From NCBI GenBank assembly GCA_963795335.1, contig CAWCHI010000016.1, positions 186,001-250,000 on the forward strand: a stretch of 64,000 nt of DNA. The letters are read 5' to 3'. The position numbers and the translations under genes are program-made. Below the pieces are notes generated by a model, which did no database searches, had not been told where the DNA came from, and saw nothing but the letters and a program-made list of their open reading frames with translations. Positions 17,166 through 25,312 of the stretch are shown piece by piece (position 1 is the first letter of the stretch; every line of letters begins with the position of its first letter). The stretch comes from Trebonia sp963795335. GTDB lineage: Bacteria; Actinomycetota; Actinomycetes; Streptosporangiales; Streptosporangiaceae.

Positions 17166-18478
17166 GTGACCGGGTACGCGCTCGGCTTTCCCGCGGTCTG
17201 GCTGCGGCATAACTGCCCCTGCCCCGACTGCCGCGACCCGGTCACCGGCCAGCGCCTCGTCGAGATCACCAGCATCCCGAACGAGTGCGGGGTAACCGTC
17301 ACCGCCCAGGACCCGGACGCGGTCACGGTGCTGTTCGCCCCCGAGGGCCACCGGGGCACCTTCAGCCGCGCCTGGCTGGCGGCGCACGCCCTGCCCCCGG
17401 CCGCACCCGCGCTGGCCGCGGCGGCGGCCAGCCCAGGGCGGTCGGCCTGGCTGTCTGGCCTGGCCGGGATCGCCGGGCGGGGTGGCCAGGCCAGCCTGCC
17501 CAGTGGCGGTGGCGGTGGCGCGGCCGCGCCGGACCCTGACCTCCCCGTCTCGGACCTCACCAGCCAGGGCCTCCCCAGCCCGGGCCCCGGGCCTGACCTG
17601 GACCAGGACCCGCGGACCGAGGACGGAAAGCGGCTGTGGCGGGCGGCCGACCTGCGCCCGGGCGACCTGCCCGGCGCGGCCTGGGCCGGCTACCTGGCCG
17701 ACGACGCGGTCCGGGCCGCCTGCCTGGACGCGGTCGCCACCCGCGGCTTCGCCCTGCTGACAGGTGTACCCGCCGAGCCCGGCACGGTGCTGCGGGTCGC
17801 CGGGACGTTCGGCTACGTGCGCGAGACGAACTACGGGCGGCTGTTCGACGTCCGGGTCACGGCCGCTCCCGCCAACCTCGCGTTCACCAGCCGGGCGATC
17901 CCGCCGCACACCGACAACCCCTACCGCGACCCGGTGCCGACCCTGCAGCTGCTGCACTGCCTGCGTGACGCCGACCTCGGCGGCGACACCGGCCTCGTCG
18001 ACGGCTTCGCCGCCGCAGCGGCGCTGCGGGCGGCCGATCCGGCCGCGTTCCGGCTGCTCACCACCGTCAGCTGGCCGTTCGCGTACTCCGACGGGGAGAC
18101 CGAGCTGCGGGCGCGCCAGCCGCTGATCTCGCTCACCCCGGCCGGGCGGATTACCGCCGTCCGGCTCAACAACCGCTCGCTCCAGCCGCTGCGGCAGCCG
18201 GCCATGGTGACCGAGGCCGCCTACGCCGCCTACCGCACCTGGACCGGCCTGCTGGCCCGCCCGGAGTTCACCCTGACGCTGCGGCTGGCCCCGGGCGACT
18301 GCCTGGTCTTCGACAACACCCGGGTGCTGCACGCCCGCACCGCCTTCAGGGACGCCCCCGCCCCGGCCGGGAAGCCGGGCGGCGCCGCGGCCGGCCCGGC
18401 CGAGCGCCACCTGCAGGGCTGTTACGCCGACATCGACGGCCTGCTGTCGGCCCTGGCGGTGCTGCGCCGGCGCACTGA
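17166..18478 (+). CDS. Gamma-butyrobetaine-hydroxylase-like 2-oxoglutarate/Fe(II) oxygenase (TmpA-like)
   Basis: Start GTG 17166 with GGGAGG five bases upstream. The N-terminal zinc-type domain (DUF971) has WLRHNCPCPDCRDPVTGQ. The catalytic domain has His248-Thr-Asp250 (IPPHTDNPYRD), the distal His389 (NTRVLHARTAF) and the 2-oxoglutarate Arg in ERHLQGCYADIDGL. Next to a PhnZ/TmpB-type gene it best fits TmpA, which hydroxylates 2-(trimethylammonio)ethylphosphonate, although another substituted aminophosphonate is possible. Two oddities stand out. A low-complexity insertion of about 75 residues separates the two domains. The frame also has no stop where the family ends: it stays open to 19124, deep into the next gene. 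A TGA lies at 18476-18478 in another frame, so I end the gene there and suspect a single-base error. Confidence 0.78.
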
Positions 18479-18546
18479 CTGGTGCGCCGGCGGCATACCA
18501 GACCGCGCCACGGTGTTGGATTGGGGCGGGAGAGGTGATCACCGAG

Positions 18547-19536
18547 ATGCATGCCCGTTTGTCAATCCTGGACCTGGCGCCGATCGGCCGCGGTCACACC
18601 GCGCACGACAGTTTCGCCGCCAGCGTCGCCCTCGCGCAGCGCGCCGAGGAGCTCGGGTACCACCGCGTGTGGTATGCCGAGCATCACAACATGGCGTCGA
18701 TCGCGTCGTCCGCCACGAGCGTGCTGATCGCGCACGTGGGCGCGCAGACGTCGTCGATCAGGCTCGGTTCGGGCGGCATCATGCTGCCGAACCACTCGCC
18801 GCTGGTGATCGCGGAGCAGTTCGGCACGCTCGAGGCGATGTATCCCGGCCGCATCGACCTGGGCCTGGGCCGCGCCCCGGGGTCGGACCGGAACACCACC
18901 TACGCACTGCGGCGGGACCCGCGGGCGGCCGAGGAGTTCCCCCGCGACGTGCTCGAGCTGCAGGCGTTCCTGTCGGACGAGAGCAAGGTGCCGGGCGTCA
19001 GCGCCGTCCCGGGCCAAGGATCGCACGTCCCCCTCTACATCCTCGGCTCGTCGCTGTTCGGCGCGCAGCTGGCGGGCATGTACGGGCTGCCGTACGCGTT
19101 CGCGTCGCACTTCGCGCCGGATGAGCTGGAGCACGCGCTGGCCGCCTACCGCTCCGAGTTCAAGCCGTCACCCCAGCTGGCCGAGCCGTACGTGATCGCC
19201 GGGGTCAACGTGACCGCCTCCGACACCGCCGAGGACGCCCGGGAGCAGTTCCAGCGCGTCCGCCGGGCGCGGGCGGCGAGCCTGTTCGCCCGCCAGGCCG
19301 GCCGGTCGCCCGCCGACATCAGCGACGAGCAGGCCGACCAGCTGCTGCGGGGCGGGGCGGCGGCGCACGTCGACCACATGCTGACCTACTCCGCCGTCGG
19401 CACCCCGCGCGAGGTCGCCGACTACCTCGAGGGATTCTTCAAGAAGACCGGGGCGGACGAGCTCATCGTCGTCCACCAGGCGCCCGGCCTGGAGAACCGG
19501 CTGCGCTCGGTCACCCTGACGGCCGAGGCGATGTAG
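18547..19536 (+). CDS. LLM-class flavin-dependent oxidoreductase (MsnO8-like)
   Basis: 329 residues from ATG 18547; a GTG at 18535 is an alternative start. It opens with the subgroup pattern LSILDLAPIGRG. RVWYAEHHNMASIASSATSV, IRLGSGGIMLPNHSPL and IDLGLGRAPGSD follow, all typical of the alkanal-monooxygenase-like (LLM) fold that uses reduced FMN or F420. It sits between the 2-oxoglutarate oxygenase and the HD oxygenase of the phosphonate cluster. That position suggests it modifies the phosphonate or removes a substituent such as an N-alkyl group, but this is inference. Confidence 0.88.
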   Translation: MHARLSILDLAPIGRGHTAHDSFAASVALAQRAEELGYHRVWYAEHHNMASIASSATSVLIAHVGAQTSSIRLGSGGIMLPNHSPLVIAEQFGTLEAMYPGRIDLGLGRAPGSDRNTTYALRRDPRAAEEFPRDVLELQAFLSDESKVPGVSAVPGQGSHVPLYILGSSLFGAQLAGMYGLPYAFASHFAPDELEHALAAYRSEFKPSPQLAEPYVIAGVNVTASDTAEDAREQFQRVRRARAASLFARQAGRSPADISDEQADQLLRGGAAAHVDHMLTYSAVGTPREVADYLEGFFKKTGADELIVVHQAPGLENRLRSVTLTAEAM

Positions 19537-19633
19537 CCGGGGTCCGCCCGGCGGTTATCAGGGCGCAGGCGTCCCGTTCACCTTCAGCCGTTAGCATCGC
19601 GGCTGGAGCTGTCAGCAGCTGGGAGGCGGCCGC

Positions 19634-20218
19634 ATGCCGGCGATGATGTCACCGGTGGACCGGATCACCGGACTGTTCGCGGCCGAGGGGGCCGCCGACT
19701 ACCTGGGCGAGCCGGTCACCCTGGGCGCGCACCTGCTCCAGGCGGCCGCGCTGGCGCACGCGGCGGGGGCGCCGGCCGCACTGACCGCCGCCGCCCTGCT
19801 GCACGACGTGGGCCACCTGCGCGGCGACGACCCGGAGGACGACGAGACCGAGCTGAGCGGCCGCGAGCTGATGGCCGGGAACGACAACGACCACGGTGAG
19901 CGCGGTGCCGCCTGGCTCGCCCGCTGGTTCGGCCCGGAGGTGACCGAGCCGGTCCGGCTGCACGTGGCGGCCAAGCGCTACCTGTGCGCGACCGAGCCCG
20001 GCTACCTGGCGCGGCTGTCGCCCGCTTCCCTGTACACGCTGTCCCTGCAGGGCGGCCCGATGAGCGAGGCCGAGGCGTCGGCGTTCGCGGCCGGCCCCTA
20101 CGCGGGCGGCGCGGCCGCGGTCCGCCGCTGGGACGACGCCGCCAAGGACCCGGCGGCCGACGTCCCCGGCATCGCCTGGTACCGGCCGCTGCTTGAACGC
20201 CTGGTGCTGCCCGGGTAA
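19634..20218 (+). CDS. HD-domain phosphonate oxygenase (PhnZ/TmpB-like)
   Basis: 194 residues from ATG 19634, with GGGAGG seven bases upstream. The residues of the mixed-valence di-iron HD oxygenases are all visible. They are Tyr23 and Glu26 (the substrate lid, YLGEPVT), His33, His57-Asp58 (LLHDVGHL), His87, His110 and Lys114 (HVAAKRYL), and Asp167/168 (RRWDDAAKD). The spacing closely follows PhnZ (Y24, E27, H34, H58, D59, H80, H104, K108, D161). The family pattern LSPASLYTLSLQGGPM is also present. The enzyme splits the C-P bond of an alpha-hydroxylated phosphonate with O2, giving phosphate and an amino acid or betaine. Confidence 0.9.
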   Translation: MPAMMSPVDRITGLFAAEGAADYLGEPVTLGAHLLQAAALAHAAGAPAALTAAALLHDVGHLRGDDPEDDETELSGRELMAGNDNDHGERGAAWLARWFGPEVTEPVRLHVAAKRYLCATEPGYLARLSPASLYTLSLQGGPMSEAEASAFAAGPYAGGAAAVRRWDDAAKDPAADVPGIAWYRPLLERLVLPG

Positions 20219-20334
20219 CCCGGCCGGACGGCCGGCCGCGCGCGCCAGCCGGGCTGGCGGCGCCATACCGGGTGCCGCCTGTCAGGCGGCGGCCGACCGG
20301 CGGCGGCCGACCGGACCGCTGGCATACTGGCGGG

Positions 20335-20973
20335 ATGCCGCGCACCGCAGGGACCGGGAGCGGGAGCGAGCCGGCCGGCACGCTCCGCTCGCAGCACGCC
20401 GAGGCGACCCGCCGGGCGGTGCTCGACGCGGCCCGCCGGGTCTTCGGCCGCAAGGGCTACGCCCAGGCCTCGCTGGATGAGATCGCGTCCGCCGCGCGAG
20501 TCACCAAGGGGGCCGTCTACCACCACTTCGCGGGCAAGGAGGCGCTCTTCCGGGCGGTGCACACCGAGGTGGAGGCGGAGGCGCAGGCCCGGGCGGCCGC
20601 CGCCGTCAGCCCCGGGCAGTCGCCGCTGGACCAGATGATCGCCGCCGCCAACGGCTACCTCGACGTAGCGCTGGATGAGGAAATCCGCCGGATCACCCTG
20701 ATCGACGGCCCCGCCTTGCTCGGACTGGAGCCGGAAGGACCCGCCGAGCAGCAGCCCGGCTTCATCGCCGCCCGGCTGTTCATCGCCAACGCAGTCGCCC
20801 GCGGCCAGGTCATCGACCTCGACCCCGGCGTGCTGGCGCACCTGCTGGCCGGACTGATGCTGCAGGGCGGCCTCATCATCGCCCGCTCCGATGACCCCGA
20901 CGCGACCCGGGCCACGCTCGGTCCGGCGCTGGAGGCGATGCTGCGCGGGCTCGCGCCGGGCAAGGGCGACTGA
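20335..20973 (+). CDS. TetR family transcriptional regulator
   Basis: 212 residues from ATG 20335. The helix-turn-helix lies at about residues 22-68 (AARRVFGRKGYAQASLDEI, VTKGAVYHHFAGKEALF). A helical ligand domain follows, with the KGAVYHHF/LIDGPALLG pattern of the TetR_C group. It ends the phosphonate cluster and precedes an alpha/beta hydrolase whose promoter carries a palindrome. It may control either side; the palindrome at 21074-21097 makes the hydrolase the clearer target. Confidence 0.88.
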   Translation: MPRTAGTGSGSEPAGTLRSQHAEATRRAVLDAARRVFGRKGYAQASLDEIASAARVTKGAVYHHFAGKEALFRAVHTEVEAEAQARAAAAVSPGQSPLDQMIAAANGYLDVALDEEIRRITLIDGPALLGLEPEGPAEQQPGFIAARLFIANAVARGQVIDLDPGVLAHLLAGLMLQGGLIIARSDDPDATRATLGPALEAMLRGLAPGKGD

Positions 20974-21064
20974 ACCGGGCCGCGCCTCCTGGCCTGCCCG
21001 TGCCCGAGGCCGCTGACTCCCGGCCTGACCCGCGTTTCCCCCTGCCCTGACGGCCCTTGCTCGT

Positions 21065-21097
21065 TTGACATACCATCAGTATCTTTAATACTTATGG
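21065..21097 (+). promoter_or_regulatory. Promoter-like TTGACA with overlapping palindromic operator
   Basis: TTGACA (21065-21070) is followed after 16 bases by TAATAC (21087-21092). The arms CCATCAGTAT (21074-21083) and ATACTTATGG (21088-21097) pair at 9 of 10 positions and straddle the ATG at 21094. A regulator bound here would block both polymerase and ribosome. If the -10 call is right, the transcript is leaderless or starts inside the first codons. Confidence 0.55.
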
Positions 21098-21942
21098 AAT
21101 CCGAAAAGCTGGAGACCCGGCTCGGCTCGCTCGCGTACCGGTCTGCGGGCCAGGGGCCAGTCCTCGTGTTCTTCGCTGGCGCACTCGCCAACGGCGACCT
21201 GTGGCGGGACGTCGTCACCGTGCTGGCCGGCCGCTACCGCTGCGTCACCGTCGACCTGCCGCTGGGCGCGCACCCGTGGCCGCTGCTCCCCGGGGCCGAC
21301 CGCTCTGCCTCCTCGCTCGCCCGGTTGCTGCCCGACTGCCTGGAGGGTCTCGGCGTCCGCGACGCCACCGTGGTCGTCAACGACACCGCGGGCGGCCTGC
21401 TGCTGCTCGCCCTCGCCAGCGGCCACCCGGCCCTCGACCGGATCGGCCGGCTGGTGCTGACCAACTGCGAGAGCTACGACCAGTTCCCGCCCGACTCGCT
21501 CAAGCCGGCCTCGACGGTCGCCCGCGCGGCCCCCTGGCTCGCCCGCGCAGCGCTGAGGCTGAGCGCGCGGCTGACCCTGCGCTCGGCCGGCGGGCGCGGT
21601 ATCGCCTCGGTCACGGCGGCCGGCCTCGACCCGGCCCGGGTGGCGTCCTTCTTCGGGCCGTCCGTGCGCGACCGGAGGATCGCGGGCGACCTGGCCGCGG
21701 CGATGGCCGGGTTCCGGCCGAGGCTCATGCTTGACGCCGCCCCTGCGATCCCCGCGTTCACCCGGCCGGTGCTGCTGGTCTGGGGCGAGGAGTGCCGCTT
21801 CTTCCCGCTGGCGCAGGCGCGCCGGCTGGCGGGCGCCTTCCCGGACGCCACGCTCGTCCCGGTACCGGGTGCGCGGACCTGGGTCCCGGTCGATAACCCG
21901 GCCGCGCTGGCGGATGCGGTCACCGCGTTCGTGCCCGCCTGA
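21094..21942 (+). CDS. Alpha/beta-fold hydrolase with Asp nucleophile position and no catalytic His
   Basis: 282 residues from ATG 21094. The fold elements are clear: an early GQGPVLVFFAGALANGDLW, the nucleophile elbow VVNDTAGGLL and the late acid strand VLLVWGEECRFFP. The elbow has Asp where lipases have Ser, as in haloalkane dehalogenases and epoxide hydrolases. The usual GxGH(W/F) is GARTWVP, so the catalytic His is replaced by Thr. Without that His normal turnover is unlikely, so it may be a binding protein, a lyase-like enzyme or a decayed copy. It is probably controlled by the TetR protein just upstream. Confidence 0.82.
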   Translation: MESEKLETRLGSLAYRSAGQGPVLVFFAGALANGDLWRDVVTVLAGRYRCVTVDLPLGAHPWPLLPGADRSASSLARLLPDCLEGLGVRDATVVVNDTAGGLLLLALASGHPALDRIGRLVLTNCESYDQFPPDSLKPASTVARAAPWLARAALRLSARLTLRSAGGRGIASVTAAGLDPARVASFFGPSVRDRRIAGDLAAAMAGFRPRLMLDAAPAIPAFTRPVLLVWGEECRFFPLAQARRLAGAFPDATLVPVPGARTWVPVDNPAALADAVTAFVPA

Positions 21943-22009
21943 CGTCCGGCCCGATCGCCGCGCACGCCCGGGCGCTCCGGCCGCCCGGCCACCTTGTTGG
22001 TCAGCCGGG

Positions 22010-22981
22010 TCAGCCCGCGAACGCGGCCAGCAGCCGCTGCTCTTCGGCCGGGTCGAGCCCCGGCTGACCGGGTCCGCCCCGCCCCAGGTCCCAGGCGAGG
22101 GTGTCGCGGATCGTCTCGGTGATCGCCCGGCAAGACAGCCCGGACCCGACCGCCCGTGAGGAGTCGACGTTGTTGAACGCCTCGTAGCCGGGCTCGCCGA
22201 CCCACAGCGGGATGCCCATCCCCGGGTCGACCCCGGCCGCCACCAGCTCGCTGGTCGGGACCCAGGTCAGGTCGGCGTCGCTGTAGGTCGCCGTCCGGCA
22301 CAGGTCGAGCAGGATGCCGAACGGGCGCGCGGCGCCGGTGAGGTTGAACACGCCGCCACGGTCCCGGTGGATGCCGTCGAGCAGGAACGCGGCCAGGTCA
22401 CGGACGTCGATGACCTGGGTCAGGTCGCCCGGGTCGCCCGGGGCCAGCACCCGCCCGCCCCGCGCGATCCGCCGCGGCCAGTAGGGGAAGCGGTCGGTCG
22501 GGTCGTGCGGGCCGGTGATCAGCCCGGGCCGCCCGATCAGGGCCCGGTCCCCGTAGATGTCGCGGATGATGTCCTCGCACAGCGCCTTGTTGGCGCCGTA
22601 GTTCTCGGCGAAGTCGGTCGCGCCCGGCTTGAGCACGGCCACCGGCGCGTCCTCGAGCTGGGCCTCGGTGGTGGCCTGGCTGGCGTAGACCGAGACGGTC
22701 GAGACGAACACGTACCGTCCGGTCCGGCCGGCGAACGCCTGGGCCGACAGCCGGGCCGTGCCCGGCTCGTAGCAGGCGACGTCGACGACCGCGTCGAACT
22801 CGCGCCCGCCGAGCGCGGACAGGTCCCTGGTGCGGTCGCCGGTGACGGTTTCCACGCCGGGGAACAGCCCGGGATTCGATTGCCCGCGGTTGAACAGCGT
22901 GACGGTGTCACCGCGCCCGAGCGCGGCCTCCACGATGGCGCGCCCAGCGAACCGGGTGCCGCCCAGGACAAGAATTTGCAC
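22010..22981 (-). CDS. NAD-dependent epimerase/dehydratase family protein
   Basis: 323 residues from ATG 22981. It begins with the Rossmann motif LVLGGTRFAGRAI (GGTxFxG, the atypical or isoflavone-reductase-like SDR form). DVACYEP, FVSTVSVYAS and a Tyr-x-x-x-Lys in YGANKALCED follow. Later segments (DVRDLAAFLLDG and VFNLTGAA) match the extended SDR group. The substrate is probably a nucleotide sugar or reduced carbonyl compound, not identifiable. It diverges from the dinucleotide-binding protein at 23141. Confidence 0.87.
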   Translation of the reverse strand: MQILVLGGTRFAGRAIVEAALGRGDTVTLFNRGQSNPGLFPGVETVTGDRTRDLSALGGREFDAVVDVACYEPGTARLSAQAFAGRTGRYVFVSTVSVYASQATTEAQLEDAPVAVLKPGATDFAENYGANKALCEDIIRDIYGDRALIGRPGLITGPHDPTDRFPYWPRRIARGGRVLAPGDPGDLTQVIDVRDLAAFLLDGIHRDRGGVFNLTGAARPFGILLDLCRTATYSDADLTWVPTSELVAAGVDPGMGIPLWVGEPGYEAFNNVDSSRAVGSGLSCRAITETIRDTLAWDLGRGGPGQPGLDPAEEQRLLAAFAG

Positions 22982-23140
22982 CTGCCTATCCTGTCACCGG
23001 CGCACTCCCGGGCGGACCGAATGACCCGGTTTGCGCGAGCGCGCCGGGCCAGACGGCGACCAAGATTGTTACTATCCGTAATCGAAAAGGATCTTGGCCC
23101 GTGGTTCCCCTGGGTACAGTGATGACACTGGGGGGGATTG

Positions 23141-23812
23141 ATGATTGTGACCATCGTGGGGGCTGGCCAGCTCGCGGAAGGCGTGGCGGTCAGGACTCTG
23201 GCGGGCGGCCACCGGCTCCGGATCACCGACAGCGTGCCCGGTAAGGCGGACGCGCTGGCGGCCGGCCTGGTCGCGCGCGGCAGCATGGCCACGGTCGGTA
23301 ATGGCTTGTCGTCGTCACTGAGCGTAGCTGAGACGGTGGGGGTGGCCATCGCCGGCGCCGACGTCGTGGTGCTGGCGCTGCCCTACCCCGAGGGCCGGAT
23401 CGTGGTCCGCGACCAGGGGGCGGCACTGGCCGGGGTGACGGTGGTCGATACCTGCAACCCGGTCGACTTCTCCACCTTCGACTCCCTGCTCACCAGCCCG
23501 GGCATGTCGGCCGCGGAGGAGATCGCGGCCGCCAGCCCGGCCGCCCGGGTGGTCAAGGCGTTCAACACCACGTTCGCCTCGGCCCTGGTGGCGGGCTGGG
23601 TCGGCGGCCTGCCGGTCGACGTGTTCCTGGCCGGGGACGACGAGCACGCCAAGGAGCAGGTCGCGACGCTCGTCCGGGACGGCGGCATGCGGCCGGTCGA
23701 CACCGGCCCGCTGCGCCGGGCGCGGGAGCTGGAGGCGTTCCAGCTGCTGCACATGACCCTGCAGGGACCGCTCGGACTCGACTGGGCCAGCGCAGTCAAG
23801 CTGGTGCCCTGA
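23141..23812 (+). CDS. NADPH-dependent F420 reductase-like dinucleotide-binding protein
   Basis: 223 residues from ATG 23141, just after a GGGGGG run that serves as ribosome-binding site. An N-terminal Rossmann motif (TIVGAGQLAEGVA) is followed by ADVVVLALPYPEG, VVDTCNPVDF and VVKAFNTTFA. This is the pattern of the F420-dependent NADP oxidoreductase / NAD-binding-2 family. GDDEHAKEQVATLVRDGGMR closes the nucleotide domain. It probably transfers hydride between NADPH and a flavin or F420; several F420-type enzymes in the window would fit. Confidence 0.86.
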   Translation: MIVTIVGAGQLAEGVAVRTLAGGHRLRITDSVPGKADALAAGLVARGSMATVGNGLSSSLSVAETVGVAIAGADVVVLALPYPEGRIVVRDQGAALAGVTVVDTCNPVDFSTFDSLLTSPGMSAAEEIAAASPAARVVKAFNTTFASALVAGWVGGLPVDVFLAGDDEHAKEQVATLVRDGGMRPVDTGPLRRARELEAFQLLHMTLQGPLGLDWASAVKLVP

Positions 23813-24133
23813 CCCGGGGAGCCGGGGAGCCGGGGACAAGCCTGGACGGCGGTCAGCCGCAAGGTCCCGGCGCGGCCGCACTTCCTAGCGCGTGCTGCAC
23901 TGGGGTGCCCGGTCAGCTACGCAGGCGACGGGGGCGGCCGGCGCCACCCGGCGGGCACGGTGACGGCCGGCTAACCGTTGCCACGAAGCAGGCGCGTATT
24001 GACGACGCTTTAACTCACCCGCCTGTCGGGCAGGCTGGCAGGCCCCCTATGCTGGCCGCCAAGTCATCATTACACACGGTGACTGCCGGATTACTTAACC
24101 GTCTCATTGCATCCAGTACACGGGGGAACTGCC
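23813..24133. other. Intergenic region, no gene seen
   Basis: 321 bases between the oxidoreductase and the secreted protein. It starts with short GGGGAGCC direct repeats and becomes AT-richer towards 24090, where the promoter of the secreted-protein gene must lie. I see no supported coding frame or strong palindrome. Confidence 0.4.
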
Positions 24134-24613
24134 ATGCGCAGAAATAAGATGACTGCTGTTGCCGCCGCCTCGGCCGCGCTCACCGCTGCCGGCCTGTCGG
24201 TTGCGCTCAGCGGGCCGGCCAGCGCCTCCGCCGGACTTGGGGGGCCTCCCGATACCATCCCGGTGAGTGCCAGCGTGAACTGGAGCAAGGCCACTGTCTA
24301 TGAGCCCGGCAGCGTGACGTTGAAGATCGGCCTGAGCGGGTGCGTCAGGGGGGTCATGGTGCGCGTGGTCGACGGGACCACCAACACCACCGACGAGACT
24401 GTCTTCGGCTACGGGCACGGCACGACCGCAAGGTTCCGGCTCTCGTTCACTAGCAGCAGCCAGGTGGGAACAACCACCGCGAATTACGTGTACGTCATCC
24501 CCTGCGGTGAGTACCTGTGGGAGCTGGCCTCGCAGTCCTTCTTCCTCGGCCAGATCCAGTCGACCGACGTCGTAGCCGCAACCAGCCTGGGTCACGGCCA
24601 CCACCGCCGCTAA
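24134..24613 (+). CDS. Small secreted protein, unknown function
   Basis: 159 residues from ATG 24134 with GGGGGA ten bases upstream. Residues 1-31 form a signal peptide (RRNK, then a long Ala-rich hydrophobic stretch ending GPASASA). The mature part of about 125 residues has two Cys that may form a disulphide. It has an alternating beta-strand pattern (VTLKIGLSGCVRGVMVRVVD) that suggests an immunoglobulin-like sandwich, and it ends in a His/Arg-rich tail. No family is recognised. It stands alone and is followed by a very strong hairpin. Confidence 0.8.
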   Translation: MRRNKMTAVAAASAALTAAGLSVALSGPASASAGLGGPPDTIPVSASVNWSKATVYEPGSVTLKIGLSGCVRGVMVRVVDGTTNTTDETVFGYGHGTTARFRLSFTSSSQVGTTTANYVYVIPCGEYLWELASQSFFLGQIQSTDVVAATSLGHGHHRR

Positions 24614-24619
24614 CCAGAC

Positions 24620-24649
24620 GGGTGGGCACCAGGTCCCTGGTGCCCACCC
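24620..24649 (+). terminator. Strong transcription terminator hairpin
   Basis: The arms GGGTGGGCACCAGG (24620-24633) and CCTGGTGCCCACCC (24636-24649) pair at all 14 positions with a two-base centre. The hairpin begins seven bases after the stop of the secreted-protein gene. There is no T-run, as is common for actinomycete terminators. Confidence 0.85.
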
Positions 24650-24706
24650 GCCTGGCGCCTTCCCCGTCGCCCGGCCAAAGCGGCCGCGCGCGTTATCCTG
24701 AAACGG

Positions 24707-25237
24707 ATGACAGAGCGCAAACCGCCGCAGATGAAGTTCAATACCTGGATCGACCAGCAGGTTGCGGAGGCCGAGCGGCGCGGCGTGTTCGACAACCTGC
24801 CGGGGGCGGGCAAGCCGCTGAATCTGCGGCCGGGCGCTGCTGACGGCGACTACGGTCAGGCCTGGATGCGGGACTACGCCCAGCGCGAGGGCGTCCCGGC
24901 CGAGGATATGCTCCCGACCCCGCTGCGGCTGCGGCGGGAGATCGAGCGGCTGGCGGAGACCGCCGGCGAATTCCGCTCCGAGGACGAGGTGCGCGCGGCC
25001 GCCGCCGACCTCAACCGGCGGATCGTGGAGTGGCGCCGGATCCCCATTGGCCCGCCCGTGCACGTGCGCCTGGTGAACGCCGACGACCTGGTGTCCCGCT
25101 GGCGCGCGGCCTCGGCCGCCCGCGCCGCCCAGCAGCGGGCCGAGCGCCAGGCGCCGGCCGACGACGGCGCGGCCCGGTCCGCCCGCCTTCGCCGCGCCTG
25201 GTGGCGGCGCACACGCCGGCGCGCACCGCAAGGCTGA
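24707..25237 (+). CDS. DUF1992 (DnaJ-homologue C28-like) domain protein
   Basis: 176 residues from ATG 24707. The conserved segment FNTWIDQQVAEAERRGVFDN, followed by LPGAGKPLN, is the hallmark of DUF1992. A helical region (LRLRREIERLAETAGEFRSE) and a basic C-terminus (RRAWWRRTRRRAPQG) follow. The function is not established in bacteria. The stop runs directly into GATAACAGCAA, which resembles the dispersed repeat seen elsewhere in the window. Confidence 0.88.
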   Translation: MTERKPPQMKFNTWIDQQVAEAERRGVFDNLPGAGKPLNLRPGAADGDYGQAWMRDYAQREGVPAEDMLPTPLRLRREIERLAETAGEFRSEDEVRAAAADLNRRIVEWRRIPIGPPVHVRLVNADDLVSRWRAASAARAAQQRAERQAPADDGAARSARLRRAWWRRTRRRAPQG

Positions 25238-25282
25238 TAACAGCAACGGGCGTCAGGCCGGCTGGTGGCGGCCGATCTGCCT

Positions 25283-25294
25283 CACCGATCGGTG
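25283..25294. promoter_or_regulatory. Palindrome before the LysR gene
   Basis: CACCGATCGGTG is a perfect 12-base palindrome 18 bases before the LysR start. Its core ACCGATCGGT recurs at 26271-26280, upstream of the next gene. This suggests binding by the LysR protein between the two sites. Confidence 0.5.
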
Positions 25295-25312
25295 CCCCGC
25301 TATCCTTCGCTG

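Noticed and set aside
17166..19124. A 650-residue fusion of the 2-oxoglutarate oxygenase with a novel C-terminal domain
   Set aside because: The extra 200 residues are out-of-frame translation of the LLM gene, which itself is a clear family member with a good start.
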